Below are positions 9,730 to 20,512 of a stretch of 64,000 nt of DNA, piece after piece (position 1 is the first letter of the stretch; each line of letters opens with the position of its first letter). Made by a program: the position numbers and the translations under genes. Origin of the DNA: Annona cherimola (taxonomy: Eukaryota; Streptophyta; Magnoliopsida; Magnoliales; Annonaceae); the NCBI GenBank assembly GCA_030490835.1, contig CM059971.1:47788012-47852011 (forward strand). Reading direction: 5' to 3'. The notes under the pieces are model-generated. The model had not been told where the DNA came from and did not search any database. It worked only from the letters and a program-made list of their open reading frames with translations.

Positions 9730-12716
9730 AAAGCAAAAGCCATCAACATATGGTTCGTGGAAAGTGGTTGCTCAAGAAATACAATGGGAGAAAAAGAATT
9801 GTTCCATAATATTAAACCGTGCAACGAAGGAACTGTTGCATTTGGAAATAATGAAAAAGGTAAAATAAAAAGTAAGAAAAATGTTTATGGTATCTCAAAT
9901 GCATGTATTGAGGATATGCTATTTGTTGAAGGGCTCCAACACAATTTAGTGAGCATTAGTCAATTGTGTGACAAAGGCTATAAGGTTGTGTTTGAATCTT
10001 CTATATGCAATATTTCTTATGGAGATTACATCATCTTTAGTGGCAAAAGACATGAAAATATATATTTGGTTTTCCTTAATGAATTAGATGGACAATGTCT
10101 TATGACTATTGATAATAATCCATGGGTTAGGCATAAAAGACTTGGACAAATAAATATGTCAAATATTAAGACCCTATGAAAAAAAGATCTTGGTAGAAGG
10201 GTTACCAAAGCTTAAGTACAAAGATAAAATCTATAAAGCGTGCCAACTGTCCAAGAAACCCAAAATGTCATTTTCCTTCAAAAATGAAATCTCAAAACAA
10301 GGCTACTTGAACTATTATACATGGATCGATATGGGTCATCCGACATCTTGACTCTTGGAGGGAAGAAATATGTTTTCGTTATTGTTGATGATTTTTCAAG
10401 ATTCACATGGATGATACATTAGATAGCAAAGATGAAGCTTTCTCAATGTTTGTTACTTTCACAAATTTGGTGCAAAATGAAAAGCAAAATACAATCATAT
10501 CACTTAGAAGTGATCATGGTGGAGAATTTGAAAGCAAACGATTTATAGAATTCTGTAATGAAAAATGAATTTATCATACATTTTCTGCACTAAGGACTCC
10601 CCAACAAAACGAGGTAGTTGAAAGAAAAAATAGAACAATACAAGAGATGACTAGAACTATGCTAAATGAAAGTAAATTATCAACGAAATTTGAGAAGAAG
10701 CTGTAAGTACAGCATATTATGTACTAAATTGAGTTACCATAAGCGCAATCTTGAAAAAGATCCCATATGAGCTATAGAAAAGAAGAAAAGTAAATATTTG
10801 ATACTATCATGCTTTTGGCTGTATTTTCTATGTTTTGAATAATGGAAAAACAAACTTAGAAAAATTAGATACCAAAAGTGATGAGATAATATTTCTTGGA
10901 TATTTATCAAATAGAAAAACATGTAAAGTTTTCAACAAAAGAAATCAAGTAGTAGAAGAATCCATTTATGTTGATTTGATGAATTTAATCCAATTTTCAA
11001 GAAGAATGATGAGTTAAGTGATACAGATGACACATTAAAGAATCTCAAAAAGCTACATATGGAAAAGCAAGGAGGATTAGAATCAAAGCAAGAGCAATCC
11101 TCAGACGAAAAGGTAAGGGAAGGTAATGACTCCTACAAAACTCCAAAGGATTTGAAATTCAAAAATGACCATCCGATTGAGCAAGTAATTGGTAATATAT
11201 ATGAAGGTGTAAGAACTAGAGGCTCTAGATATAATATATATAGACATTTTGCTTTTGTATTTAAATAGAGCCAAATTCAGTTGATCAAGTTCCTAGACCC
11301 AAATTGCACGGTTATTGGTACCAAATCAGTTTTTAGGAACAAATTAGATGAAAGTGGACTTGTGGTGAGAAACAAAGCTAGGCTTATGGGCAAAGGGTAT
11401 TCATAAGAAGAACAAATTTATTTTGAGGAATCATATGCTCCAGTGGCCAAATTAGAAGTCATACGCATCCTACTACCCTTTGCATCTCATATGGATTTCA
11501 AACTATTTCAAATGGATGTATAAAGTGCATTTTTGAATGCATACCTAAATTAAGAGATATATGTCGAACATCCTCCTAGTTTTGAAAAAAGAGATCAATC
11601 CAAATTTATTTTTAAATTAACCAAAGCTTTATATGGATTAAAACAAGCTCCAAGAGCTTGGTATGAAAGGTTAAGCAAATTCTCGATTGATCCTAACTTT
11701 CAAAGAGGAAAGGTTTACACTACCCTATTTATCAAGTACAAAAGAAAAGATATACTAATTGTTCAAATTTATGTTGACGACATTATATTTGGCATTACTG
11801 ATGAATCTCTATATCACGAATTTTCTAAGCTTTTGCGGAATGAATTTGAGATGAGTATGATGGGTGAGCTAAACTCCTTCCTTGGGCTGCAAATTAAGCA
11901 ATTAAGTAAAGGAATCTTCATCAATCAGTCCAAGTATGTCAAAGAAAGGCTCAAGAAGTTTGGAATGCAAAACAGCAAAGGAGAAAATACACCCATGAAC
12001 TCGACTATCAAAATTGACAAGAATGAAAGAGGTAAAATAGTTGAACAAAAGTTGTACAGAAGTATAATAGGATCTTTATCGTATTTGACTACATCTAGAC
12101 TAGACATGTTATTTAGTGCCTGAATGTGTTCTAGATTTCAATCATTTCCCAAAGAATCACATTTAGCAGTTGTAAAAAGTATCTTTAGATATCTAATTGA
12201 CACAACTAATCTAGGGCTATGGTACCCTAAGGGTTCAACGTTTGATCTAATCAGCTACTCGGATGCAAATTTTCCCGGTTACAAAGTAGATAAAAAAAAC
12301 ACTAGTGGAACATGCCAATTCCTTGAAAACATGATGTTTCATAGTTTTCAAGCAAATAAACCAGTGTTGCTTTATCTACTGCGAAAGCCGAATACATTGC
12401 TGCTGGGAGCTATTGTGCCCAATTACTTTGGGTGAGACAACAACTTAGAGATTATGGAATAGATTACAAGAACATACCTATTAGATGTGACAATACAAGT
12501 ATAATATGCTTAACTAAAAATCCCATACTATATTCTAGAACAAACATATAGATGTGAGACATCATTTCATTAGAGAACATGTTGAAAACCATGATATTTG
12601 TCTAGAATATGTTAAAATAGAAAATCAATTGCTGATATTTTTACTAAACCATTAACATGTGAATCATTTTATAAAATTAGAAATGAAATGTGTATGATTT
12701 ATATTGATTTATCAAG
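9730..12716 (+). pseudogene. Copia-2 pol: protease to RNase H (broken)
   Basis: A copia pol relic collinear with Copia-1. The protease active site reads ESG (near 9759) where the family has DSG, and the integrase zinc ligand H in HKRLGH is Q (near 10148). Integrase core 10310-10720, reverse transcriptase 11290-12120 with YVDD near 11778, RNase H 12124-12690 with DIFTKPL at about 12637. The integrase-RT linker is shortened near 11270. Numerous stops and frameshifts occur. It shares the TAA codon just before the ALSTAEAEY region with Copia-1. Confidence 0.9.
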
Positions 12717-13029
12717 TAGCAAATGATTTTTTTTAAATGACAATAAATGTTATGACTTCATTAAATGGTTGAAAAAGGGGTAAGAAATAATACATGCTTT
12801 GATACTTGGGTCAAAGGAACCAAGTCGACTCCACTCATCCTAAGTCGACTTCGGATTAGTGCAGTCGACAGTTCGGTTGGCCAACTCCATTTAGGCGCAC
12901 ATGACGGTTGGCATACTCCTTTCTCTTTTCTTTGAATCTCCTTTCAAAGAACGAAATTCCTTTTCTCTCCTCAACGTCGAAATCCTTCTCAAGCTCCCAA
13001 CATCAAAGTTTCCACGAATTTTACAACCT
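12717..13029 (+). other. Copia-2 spacer between pol and ORF3
   Basis: No coding signal. It contains a short cluster of the GTCGAC palindromes (about 12820-12875), otherwise a hallmark of the LTRs of this family, then pyrimidine-rich leader-like sequence before the ATG at 13030. Confidence 0.5.
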
Positions 13030-14004
13030 ATGGCACCTAAGGCCGTCTCAAAACCTAGCAAACTACCCATCTTTAGACCATTGATAATTGGAAATTGGTA
13101 ATAAATTTTATGGGCATTTTATACCAATTTGATGGGTAATTAATTGATTTTAATGTGAAATTTGTTCTAAAATGTGGTTTTGCAACATTTGGGTATTAAA
13201 TATTAATTTCAAGCAATTTAAATAATTTTTATAATCTTTTGGCTTGAAATTACATTTTATTTGTTGCCATGAAATTAAATGGGCTTGAAATAATTTTATA
13301 ATAATAACCCACTAATTATTTTGACTAATTAATGATTTAAACATTTTTTTATGTAGGAAAACAAATTACACCAAGTGGGTCCCACAATCTGGACCGTTGA
13401 TTTCCTATGCACCTATCTGCCGTCCAAATCACCAAAAAATCAACGGCCAAATCAAGTGCAGATCAAGCACCGTCCAAACACCAGAGTCATCCATTTTTGA
13501 AATCCATGCAAATCAACGGCCAGCAAAACATCAGTCGTCCACCATCTAATCACGTCCAAGCAGCCCATGATGTGGACCCCACCAGCTGTCCATTAATTTG
13601 CCAATGCATTCACGTGATCAATCCAATGCAGTATTTTTTTCAGAATATATGCAGCTGTCATTTAATCCATGCATATGCACCGTCCCATTGATTCAGCTCA
13701 AGATATTCTACCCATTGCAACGTCCATTCACAACCAAGCTACCCATTTATATTGATGGACCCCATGCCCATTTATCATTCAGCAATGTCCATTGCCATTC
13801 ACGTGAACAGCATTCTTGCTGTGGACCCCAAGCCATCAATCAAATACCCATTGCAATAACTAGCCATTCACGTGAAATAGCTGCCCATTCAATGGACCAC
13901 ACCATGAAATTCACGTGATCAGCAGCAAATCTGGCAATCCAGATTTTTCAAATCCAGGCCGTTGATCCAATTCTCCAAATTAGTGTCGTCCCTTCATCAA
14001 AAAT

Positions 14005-15689
14005 TGTTGGTCCTGAGTTGATGGAAATTACCCAAGAGGGGAGGGGTGAATTGGGTATTTAAAATTTTCAACTTAAACATAAACTTTACCCCAGATTAAT
14101 CTAGTCCCCTTTATGAAGAAACAAACTGGAAAGCAATATAGTGTAGAGAGCAGAAACAAAAATCAACAAGCAAGGTTTTTATAGTGGTTCGGGCAACCTC
14201 CCTACTCCACTCTTCCAAGCTCACACCTCTTGTGACTTAGGTTCCACTATTGTATTTCACAAATACAACTAGAGCCACTGCTCTCTTCTAGATACCAGCT
14301 CTAGGGGGCATCAACAATTCACAGCACAAGTAGGTGATGAGTTCCACTCCAATCACACACTACTTTGCTTACACTTGATCTTAGTTACCCAAACTAAATC
14401 AAGTTCAATACAACATGAAATAACAAAAGAAAGTTTCTACACGTTACCGTTGTGTAGAGACAGATTTGGCGCAGAGAAGAACTTGTAACGTAGGCTTAAT
14501 GATTCAGCAAGCAGCTCTTGGCAATTTGGAAGTGAAGTTCTGCTTCTATATGATGGCTTGATCACTTAATGCTCTTAGAGATGGGAGTTATGCTCATTCA
14601 ATGATTTCTCAGCTACCCTCCATGTTCATATTGAATGCCTTATATAATTTGCGAGGAAATCTGAACGTTTGGAAGTAGGTGGCGAGCATTTAATGTGCCA
14701 AAGTTCAAAAAATTTCTGACCGTTGCCACCCAAGTCGCAGGTAGAGTCGACTTCGGGTGCGACTTCACCCAAGTCGCAGATGGAGTCAACTTCGGGTGCG
14801 ACTTCGGCTCTCCGCAACTTCTTCAAGTTCCAGTCTGGGTCGACTTGGTCCTCGACTTGACCCAAGTCGCGGGCGAAGTCGACTTCGGGTGCGACTTCAC
14901 TTCTTCAGCTTGCTAGTTGAACTTGAAATCTTTGGAGATGACTTTAATCACTTGATTTTCTTCATATTGATGTTATTCTCTTGATTTATACCTCTTTGGA
15001 ACACTGTATGATTATTTACTTTGAAAATCTTGGATTTCTTTTCTTAAGTTCTTGAGTACTTGAATCTTGGAATGCATAATGATGTCCAAATGTGTGTTCA
15101 TAATCCAACATGATGGATTCATGCAACCCTTCTTGCTTTGATCTTCATTTGATCTTTATTTGAGTGTTTGAGTCATCTTGATCTTCATCTTCACTTGAAC
15201 TATCATTGAGTCGTCTTGATCTGCAAGTTCCGCACTGAAGTCGAAGCTGGAGTCGACTTGGTCTACGACTTCACCCAAGTCGCATGCGGAGTCGACTTGG
15301 GATGCGACTTCGGCAGCTCTCGTTCTCGATTTCAACTCTGGAAGAAAATAACGTTTCAAAGTCGATGCTGGAGTCGACTTGATCTGCGACTTCACCCAAG
15401 TCGCAAGCAGAGTCGACTTGGGATGCGACTTCGGCACCTCTCATTCTCGATTTCAACTCTGGAAGGAAATAACGTCTTGAAGTCGCTGCTGGAGTCGACT
15501 TGGGGATTGACTTGGCCTAAGTCGATGCCTGAGTCGACTTGGAGATCGACTTGACTTGCCATGTTTCATATTCTTCAATTTTATAACCTTTAATCATTTT
15601 CACAAACATGTTAGTAACCAAAACTTACTCAAATTGATTTGTTAATCATCAAGACATAAACTTGGCTTATTTTCCACATGTTTCCAACA
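14005..15689 (-). mobile_element. Sirevirus solo LTR, minus strand, in the Athila-like LTR
   Basis: A 1685-bp LTR in reverse orientation (TGTTGGTCC... to ...TTTCCAACA as written on plus), with a perfect 5-bp duplication AAAAT (14000-14004 and 15690-15694). The GTCGAC palindrome clusters are at about 14735-14905 and 15235-15560. A reversed TATA box (CTTATATAA) is near 14639. No internal region, hence a solo LTR. Several medium-length reading frames across the palindrome clusters are repeat artefacts. Confidence 0.93.
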
Positions 15690-16261
15690 AAAATTGCTGC
15701 AACCATCCATTCCACATGAATAGCATTTAAACCATCCAAAATTAGCAGTTGCCCATCCATTTAGTGGACCCCACTAATATCCAACCGTTCATTTCAATTA
15801 AATTCAAGCCAGACATTTGTCCATCTTTTTATCACCGTTTAGAATTGCCAAAGCCCATTCAATTTCCAGATTCCCAGCAGCAACATTCACATGAGAATTT
15901 TTTAAATCAGCAGCTGCCCATCATTTAAAAATTCAGCATACCCATTGCAATAACCATCTATTCATGTGAACACCATTCATGCTGTGGACCCCACGGAATG
16001 CAACAATGCAGCACCATTCATTTTAAAATCCATCAGCAATCTACATGACAACCATTCAAACTTTAGCAGCATTTTTACAGCCTAGCTATTCACGTGATTA
16101 GTGGGGTCCACATACAGCCATCAATTAGCACCGTTCAGAATGTACGTGATCAGCATTTCATCCAACCAGCCATTCTGTTGTCCACCATCCATCCAGATCA
16201 CGTGATCTGAATCAACCAGCCGTCCAACCCAACAATCAAAGCCATCAAGGAATTTCAACAG

Positions 16262-16271
16262 CTATAAAAGG
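16262..16271 (+). promoter_or_regulatory. TATA box of Athila-like LTR
   Basis: CTATAAAAGG followed by purine-rich transcribed-leader-like DNA (GAGAGAAATCC...). Likely the U3/R boundary of this LTR; inferred from position only. Confidence 0.45.
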
Positions 16272-18809
16272 AAGAGAGAAATCCAACGAGCACGGGGGAG
16301 GACCGAGAGCAAACCAGTGGAGGAGAAGATTCTAATGAGCAGGGAGAGAAATAATTCCAGGAGAGAGAACAAGGAGGTGGAGAGCACGGGAAAAAGGCGG
16401 ATGGCGAGTTGCGTGGATCGGTCGACACACCATCGGGGCTTCAAACAAATAAGCTTTTCTATCTTTCCCTTTTTAATTTTAATTGTCTTGTTTAAGATGG
16501 ATTTTAATTTTATTTTTATTTTGGACTTAAACATGCTTGACTAAACCCTAAATCTAGGGTTTAGGATATAGTGTGGTATGAGTTTTTAATTTATTTATGA
16601 TGGATATTGTTTTTAATTTAATATCTTGTGATTTAATGCTTGCTTGGTGTGAAGGCCTGCACTTTGGCAATAATTCTCATATATTAGGTGATGGAACCGA
16701 GAGGTGGAAATCTAATATACGATAATCAATATATTAAACCTGAAAATCTAAGACCATGAGAATAGGCATGATGACCTTGAGGAATTCTATGAACAAACCA
16801 CAGAACTCAATGGATTCTAATTAACTTAATCCCATGAGAATAGGTGGTTAAGAAGATTATAGTACGCCTTGTAGGTTTCGAGAGAAGGTGCAAGGATAAA
16901 TTAGGGTTTGCTCTCCTTTAATAAACAATATCTAAATTAAATAATTATACCACTACCCGTTGCAAAAGACGCATGTGAAATTCTAGATCCTAGGTACTTG
17001 CACTCTTGATCTCTACTCGTTCTAATTTACAATTTTCTCTTCCCATTCTTTTTTATTTCTTTTCCATTACCATATTCCCTTCCACTTATCTATTCCATTT
17101 TATATCCGACACGAAAGCATTTAAAAGCAAAATTTATAGTTCCAAATTCCCTGTAGATCGATAATTTATATACTACAATCTATGACCCATGCACTTGCGA
17201 TGAGATTGCGAACAACCATCAAAATCAAATACAGGGGAGGATGTGCCTAGATGGCAACGAAAGCCGTCCAAGCGAGCTTGGGAAGAGGCTACGACATTGA
17301 CGGGTCATTAGGTCCGTTTTCAAGAAGGTAATTCTTCTACTTCTGCACCAAGAGATGAGGAAATTTTTGAATCAAGTGATAGTATGAAAATAGTTGGAAA
17401 ATGGAAGGGTACCCCAGCTCCAAGGAGTCAAGTTCTCAAAATGCTAGTTGAATACTTTAGGACTGAGCATCAACATAGTAGATTCTATAGACATTTCTAT
17501 GAAAGAAAGACTTTCCTACCAAAAATCATTGATTTCAAGCTTTTTCATGAATATGAATTTGGTATTGATGAATTACTAGACTATCAAGGATGAACCAGTT
17601 TGTTAAAGGAGGATGACAAAATTTACCCAGACCTGACTAGATTGTTCTACTATTTGTGGGATCAAGAATACCTAAGTACTTATGTGAAAGAGGTGGAAAT
17701 AAACCTGGGAGTAGGACATGGAATAAGCAAAGGAAATGCAATTGTTCGAGTGGCGGCCATTCTAGGCGTTCCTCCTTTTGATGAACCACTTCCAACAAGG
17801 ATGACCCTCACCCAAATGTACAACAAATTGACAAAAAGCGATAAATATCACCCGGGCATCAAGTTTCTACATTATATGGATTTATCTCCACAGTTGAGAG
17901 TCTTGAGGTTGCTCATAGCGCACTGTATCTGTCCAAAAGGTGGAGGATGAAACCAGCTTAACCCTCAAGAGGCCAAAATTTTATGAAAAGTGGCCAACTG
18001 GGTCAAAGTTAGTCTACCCAGACTTTTTTGGAGGCCCTGGAGTTAAAAAAGGAGAATCCATAGGGCATATTGTCATATGGTACATGGATTACCAAGATAT
18101 TTGCATATTATCACGTTGACCTAGATGAAGTACCCTATGAGGTATTAAAACCCACAAATGCCATAAACCGTGCCTTATTGACCCATATGAAAATAGATCT
18201 CGAGGCATTCAAAGTCGATCGATTATAGGAACAAATGAGAGGAAATTTTCAAGGCATCCAAGATCAATAAGAATCGCGAGCAGAGGAAGCTCCACCTGAG
18301 GGGGAGGATCAGCCTCATCATGATCTCCACCCATCTCCACGTCCTGCTCCTCAAGCTCCAGTCTCGCTTGTGTCTCATGGCTCTTGTTCCCCCCACGGAT
18401 CTCGAGCCACAGATCATTTTGTACATTCTCTCAATTAGCCGTCTACCTCCAAAGCGATACTTGAGTATTTATAACCCACAGAGAGTCGAATTTCTCAAGA
18501 ACTTGGAGCTATCAACATCTCACTAATGGAAATGCATAGTCGGCAAGACAAATTGAACCAAGAACTTACCACGATTAAATATCAGCTTGCTTTTAGTAGT
18601 CGACGTGGCTGACCCATTCCCAGTCTACCTAATTTTGATCCATACTAGGGCGAATCTGTTCTAGCAGAACCCACCATTCAAGCTCCATCGTCACCCTTCT
18701 CTTCTGCCTGCCCCTATCTCATGCCTCCAACTCATCCACTCTCCTATCCTATATCATCTTTTGCCTTTCATAGATCCCACTTCTCATATTATCTTTTTTT
18801 ATGTTTGGC

Positions 18810-18822
18810 AAAAAGGGGGAGA
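18810..18822 (+). other. Copia-2 upstream polypurine tract (PPT1)
   Basis: AAAAAGGGGGAGA preceded by TTTGGC, about 224 bp before the tract at the 3' LTR. Confidence 0.6.
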
Positions 18823-19033
18823 TTGGCATAGATTTTTTTTTATTTTGGGTAGCTTGTATTTAGGAATACATGAGCACTGCATTTTGGAAATGACATGTTA
18901 AGAAACATTATTTTTAATTATGGTGTGAATATCTGCTATGATTTGAATCAAATGCAAATTGGTTAATTGAAATGAAATATTTCTTAATTATTAAATGAAA
19001 GGTTCATCTCAAATTGGTTTTGTCAATTTTATC

Positions 19034-19046
19034 AAAAAGGGGGAGA
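19034..19046 (+). other. Copia-2 polypurine tract next to 3' LTR
   Basis: AAAAAGGGGGAGA four bases before the LTR start at 19051; presumed plus-strand primer site. Confidence 0.75.
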
Positions 19047-19050
19047 TTAT

Positions 19051-20512
19051 TGTAGACACATGGAAAATTAAGCACAATCCATGTTTTGATGATTAACAAC
19101 TCAATTTGAGTAATATCAAGGAACTAACAAAGGAGTTAAGTGGTTTCAAGGATTACAAAATTCAAATACCAAAAGCTTGGTGGGTCAAGTCGCATGCCAA
19201 GTCGACTCAGCCATCGACTTAGGTGAAGTCGACACCGAAGTCGACTTCAGCATTAACTTCGAGGCCCTATTTTTTGATGGCGCTGAAATATGGACACCTG
19301 AGCAGATGAAGTCGCAACTGAAGTTGACTTTGCATGCGACTTAGGTGAAGTTGCAACACCAAGTCGACTCCATCAGTGACTTGGGATATCGTCAGGGACC
19401 AGACTCAAAACTGAAAGAGTCAAGTCACAATCCAAGTCGACCTCGTCATGCGACTTGGGTGAAGTCGCACTTGAAGTCGACTCAGACCCTCGACTTGAAT
19501 GGAGTAATAAATCAAGTTGATCTCAAACACTAGACTCAAAAAGATGAAGTCCAATGAGCCAACGTTACATTAAGCTTTTATCAAATGCTCGAGAGAGATT
19601 AACCAAGCTCAAGTATCGAGAAGACTGAATAGAGCTCAAATAAAAATGAAGATTTATAAGTATGAATTATGAAGAAACAAAGAAAGACAAACAAGAAAAT
19701 GAAGATCACATTATGTTAAAGTTCTGAGAAATCAAATAGCCGGTGAAGTTGTAACCCAAGTCGACTCAAGTCTGAAACTTGACTGAAGAACTGAAGACCG
19801 AAGTCGTATCTGAAGTCGACTCTAAGTGCGACTTGAATTGCAATGGTCGGAAAAATTCGAACGTTGGCTCATTAAATGCGCACCACCTACCTCCAAACAT
19901 TCAATTTTACTCTCTCCTATTTAAGACACTTCAAATGAATGGGAAAGGGAAGAGAGAAAATATTGAATGAGTTCAACCTCTTTGTTCTCAAGCATTTATG
20001 TGATCTAAAAGAAAGTTCCCAAGAAAAATTAGTGACAAAATTACAAGTGTTGAACTGCTTCATCAACAACTCTTTCTACAAGTTCTTCTCTTGCAGAAAT
20101 TTGGTTTCTACACATCTGTAAAGTGTAACATCATTTTCTCTTTATTAATCATTTGTGTTCCACTTGGTTTAGTATTGGAGACTAAGACTGAGTGAAGGCA
20201 AAGTAGCACGTGATTGGAGTGTAACTTGTCACCTACTTGTGCTAAGTTTGAAAAAGGCCCCCTACAGTTGGAATCTAGAAGAGAGCAAGTGCTCTGTCTG
20301 TATTACTATTTTATTTAGTGAAACCAAACACACTAGGGTTGTCCTGAACCACTATAATTTCTTGTGTTTATTTTCAATATCTTTTATACTTTACGTTTTT
20401 AATTCAAGGGGAATAAAACTCTCGAGGGGTTAAATTTCCAATTATGAAAGAATTTTCAAGAACCCAATTCACCCCTTCCCTCTTAGATTTTTCTACAAAC
20501 TCGGGACCAACA
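19051..20512 (+). mobile_element. Copia-2 3' LTR
   Basis: A 1462-bp LTR starting TGTAGACACATGG (a decayed TGTTGG) and ending CTCGGGACCAACA. GTCGAC palindrome clusters lie at about 19185-19510 and 19745-19840. The TATA region is degenerate (CTATTTAAG near 19917). This is the right border of Copia-2. The left TSD partner lies outside the window, so the duplication cannot be verified. Confidence 0.88.

Larger units (their letters stand above)
13082..17214 (+). mobile_element. Athila/Tat-like gypsy solo LTR inside Copia-2 ORF3
   Basis: Begins TGATAATTGG and ends TTGCGAACA, flanked by a perfect 5-bp duplication ACCAT (13077-13081 and 17215-17219). Removing it restores the reading frame of ORF3. 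It contains a nested Sirevirus solo LTR (14005-15689), leaving about 2440 bp of its own. The left half repeats short CCATTCACGTGA-type phrases. A TATA box CTATAAAAGG is at 16262-16271 and an R/U5-like part rich in CCCTAAATCTAGGG follows. No primer site or coding region is attached, so it is solo. Assignment to Athila/Tat rests on LTR style and is tentative. Confidence 0.8.
13030..18770 (+). pseudogene. Copia-2 ORF3 (plant-transposon-protein-like), interrupted
   Basis: The ATG at 13030-13032 opens a frame that stops at the solo LTR (13082) and resumes in the same frame after its second TSD copy (17220). Recognisable parts lie at 17384-17593, 17600-17950 and about 18110-18230, and a C-terminal part starts near 18530 (MEMHSRQDKLNQELTTIKYQL). 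The middle resembles the 'putative plant transposon protein' domain found in retroelement proteins (stretch FLPKIIDF...LLDYQG, then LIAHCICPKGG). The same protein is encoded in Copia-4 (54962-55713, minus). Stops at 17591-17593 and 17948-17950 disable it. It sits in the env-like position of Sireviruses, but I see no membrane segment. Function unknown. Confidence 0.65.
8830..20512 (+). mobile_element. Copia-2, decayed Sirevirus with third ORF (5' part displaced)
   Basis: The internal region starts mid-gag at 8830, matching the Copia-3 gag from about 63102. It runs through the gag end, pol (9730-12716), a spacer, a third ORF (13030 to about 18770, split by nested solo LTRs), PPT1 (18810-18822), PPT2 (19034-19046) and the 3' LTR (19051-20512). 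The 5' LTR and gag start are absent from the window, apparently pushed upstream by insertion of Copia-1. Many stops and indels mark it as old. The extra ORF between pol and the 3' LTR is typical of the env-like position of some Sireviruses. Confidence 0.85.

Noticed and set aside
13407..13918. 94- and 106-codon frames rich in His/Pro/Ser
   Set aside because: They overlap in different frames within the Athila-like LTR and follow its CCATTCACGTGA-type repetition; no coding features.
14626..15554. Several 60-110 codon frames on both strands in the minus-strand Sirevirus LTR
   Set aside because: They follow the palindromic GTCGAC array, whose repeats keep all frames open (repeating VDSxCDLG-type peptides). 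Same for 8010-8210, 53581-53945 and 60349-60717.
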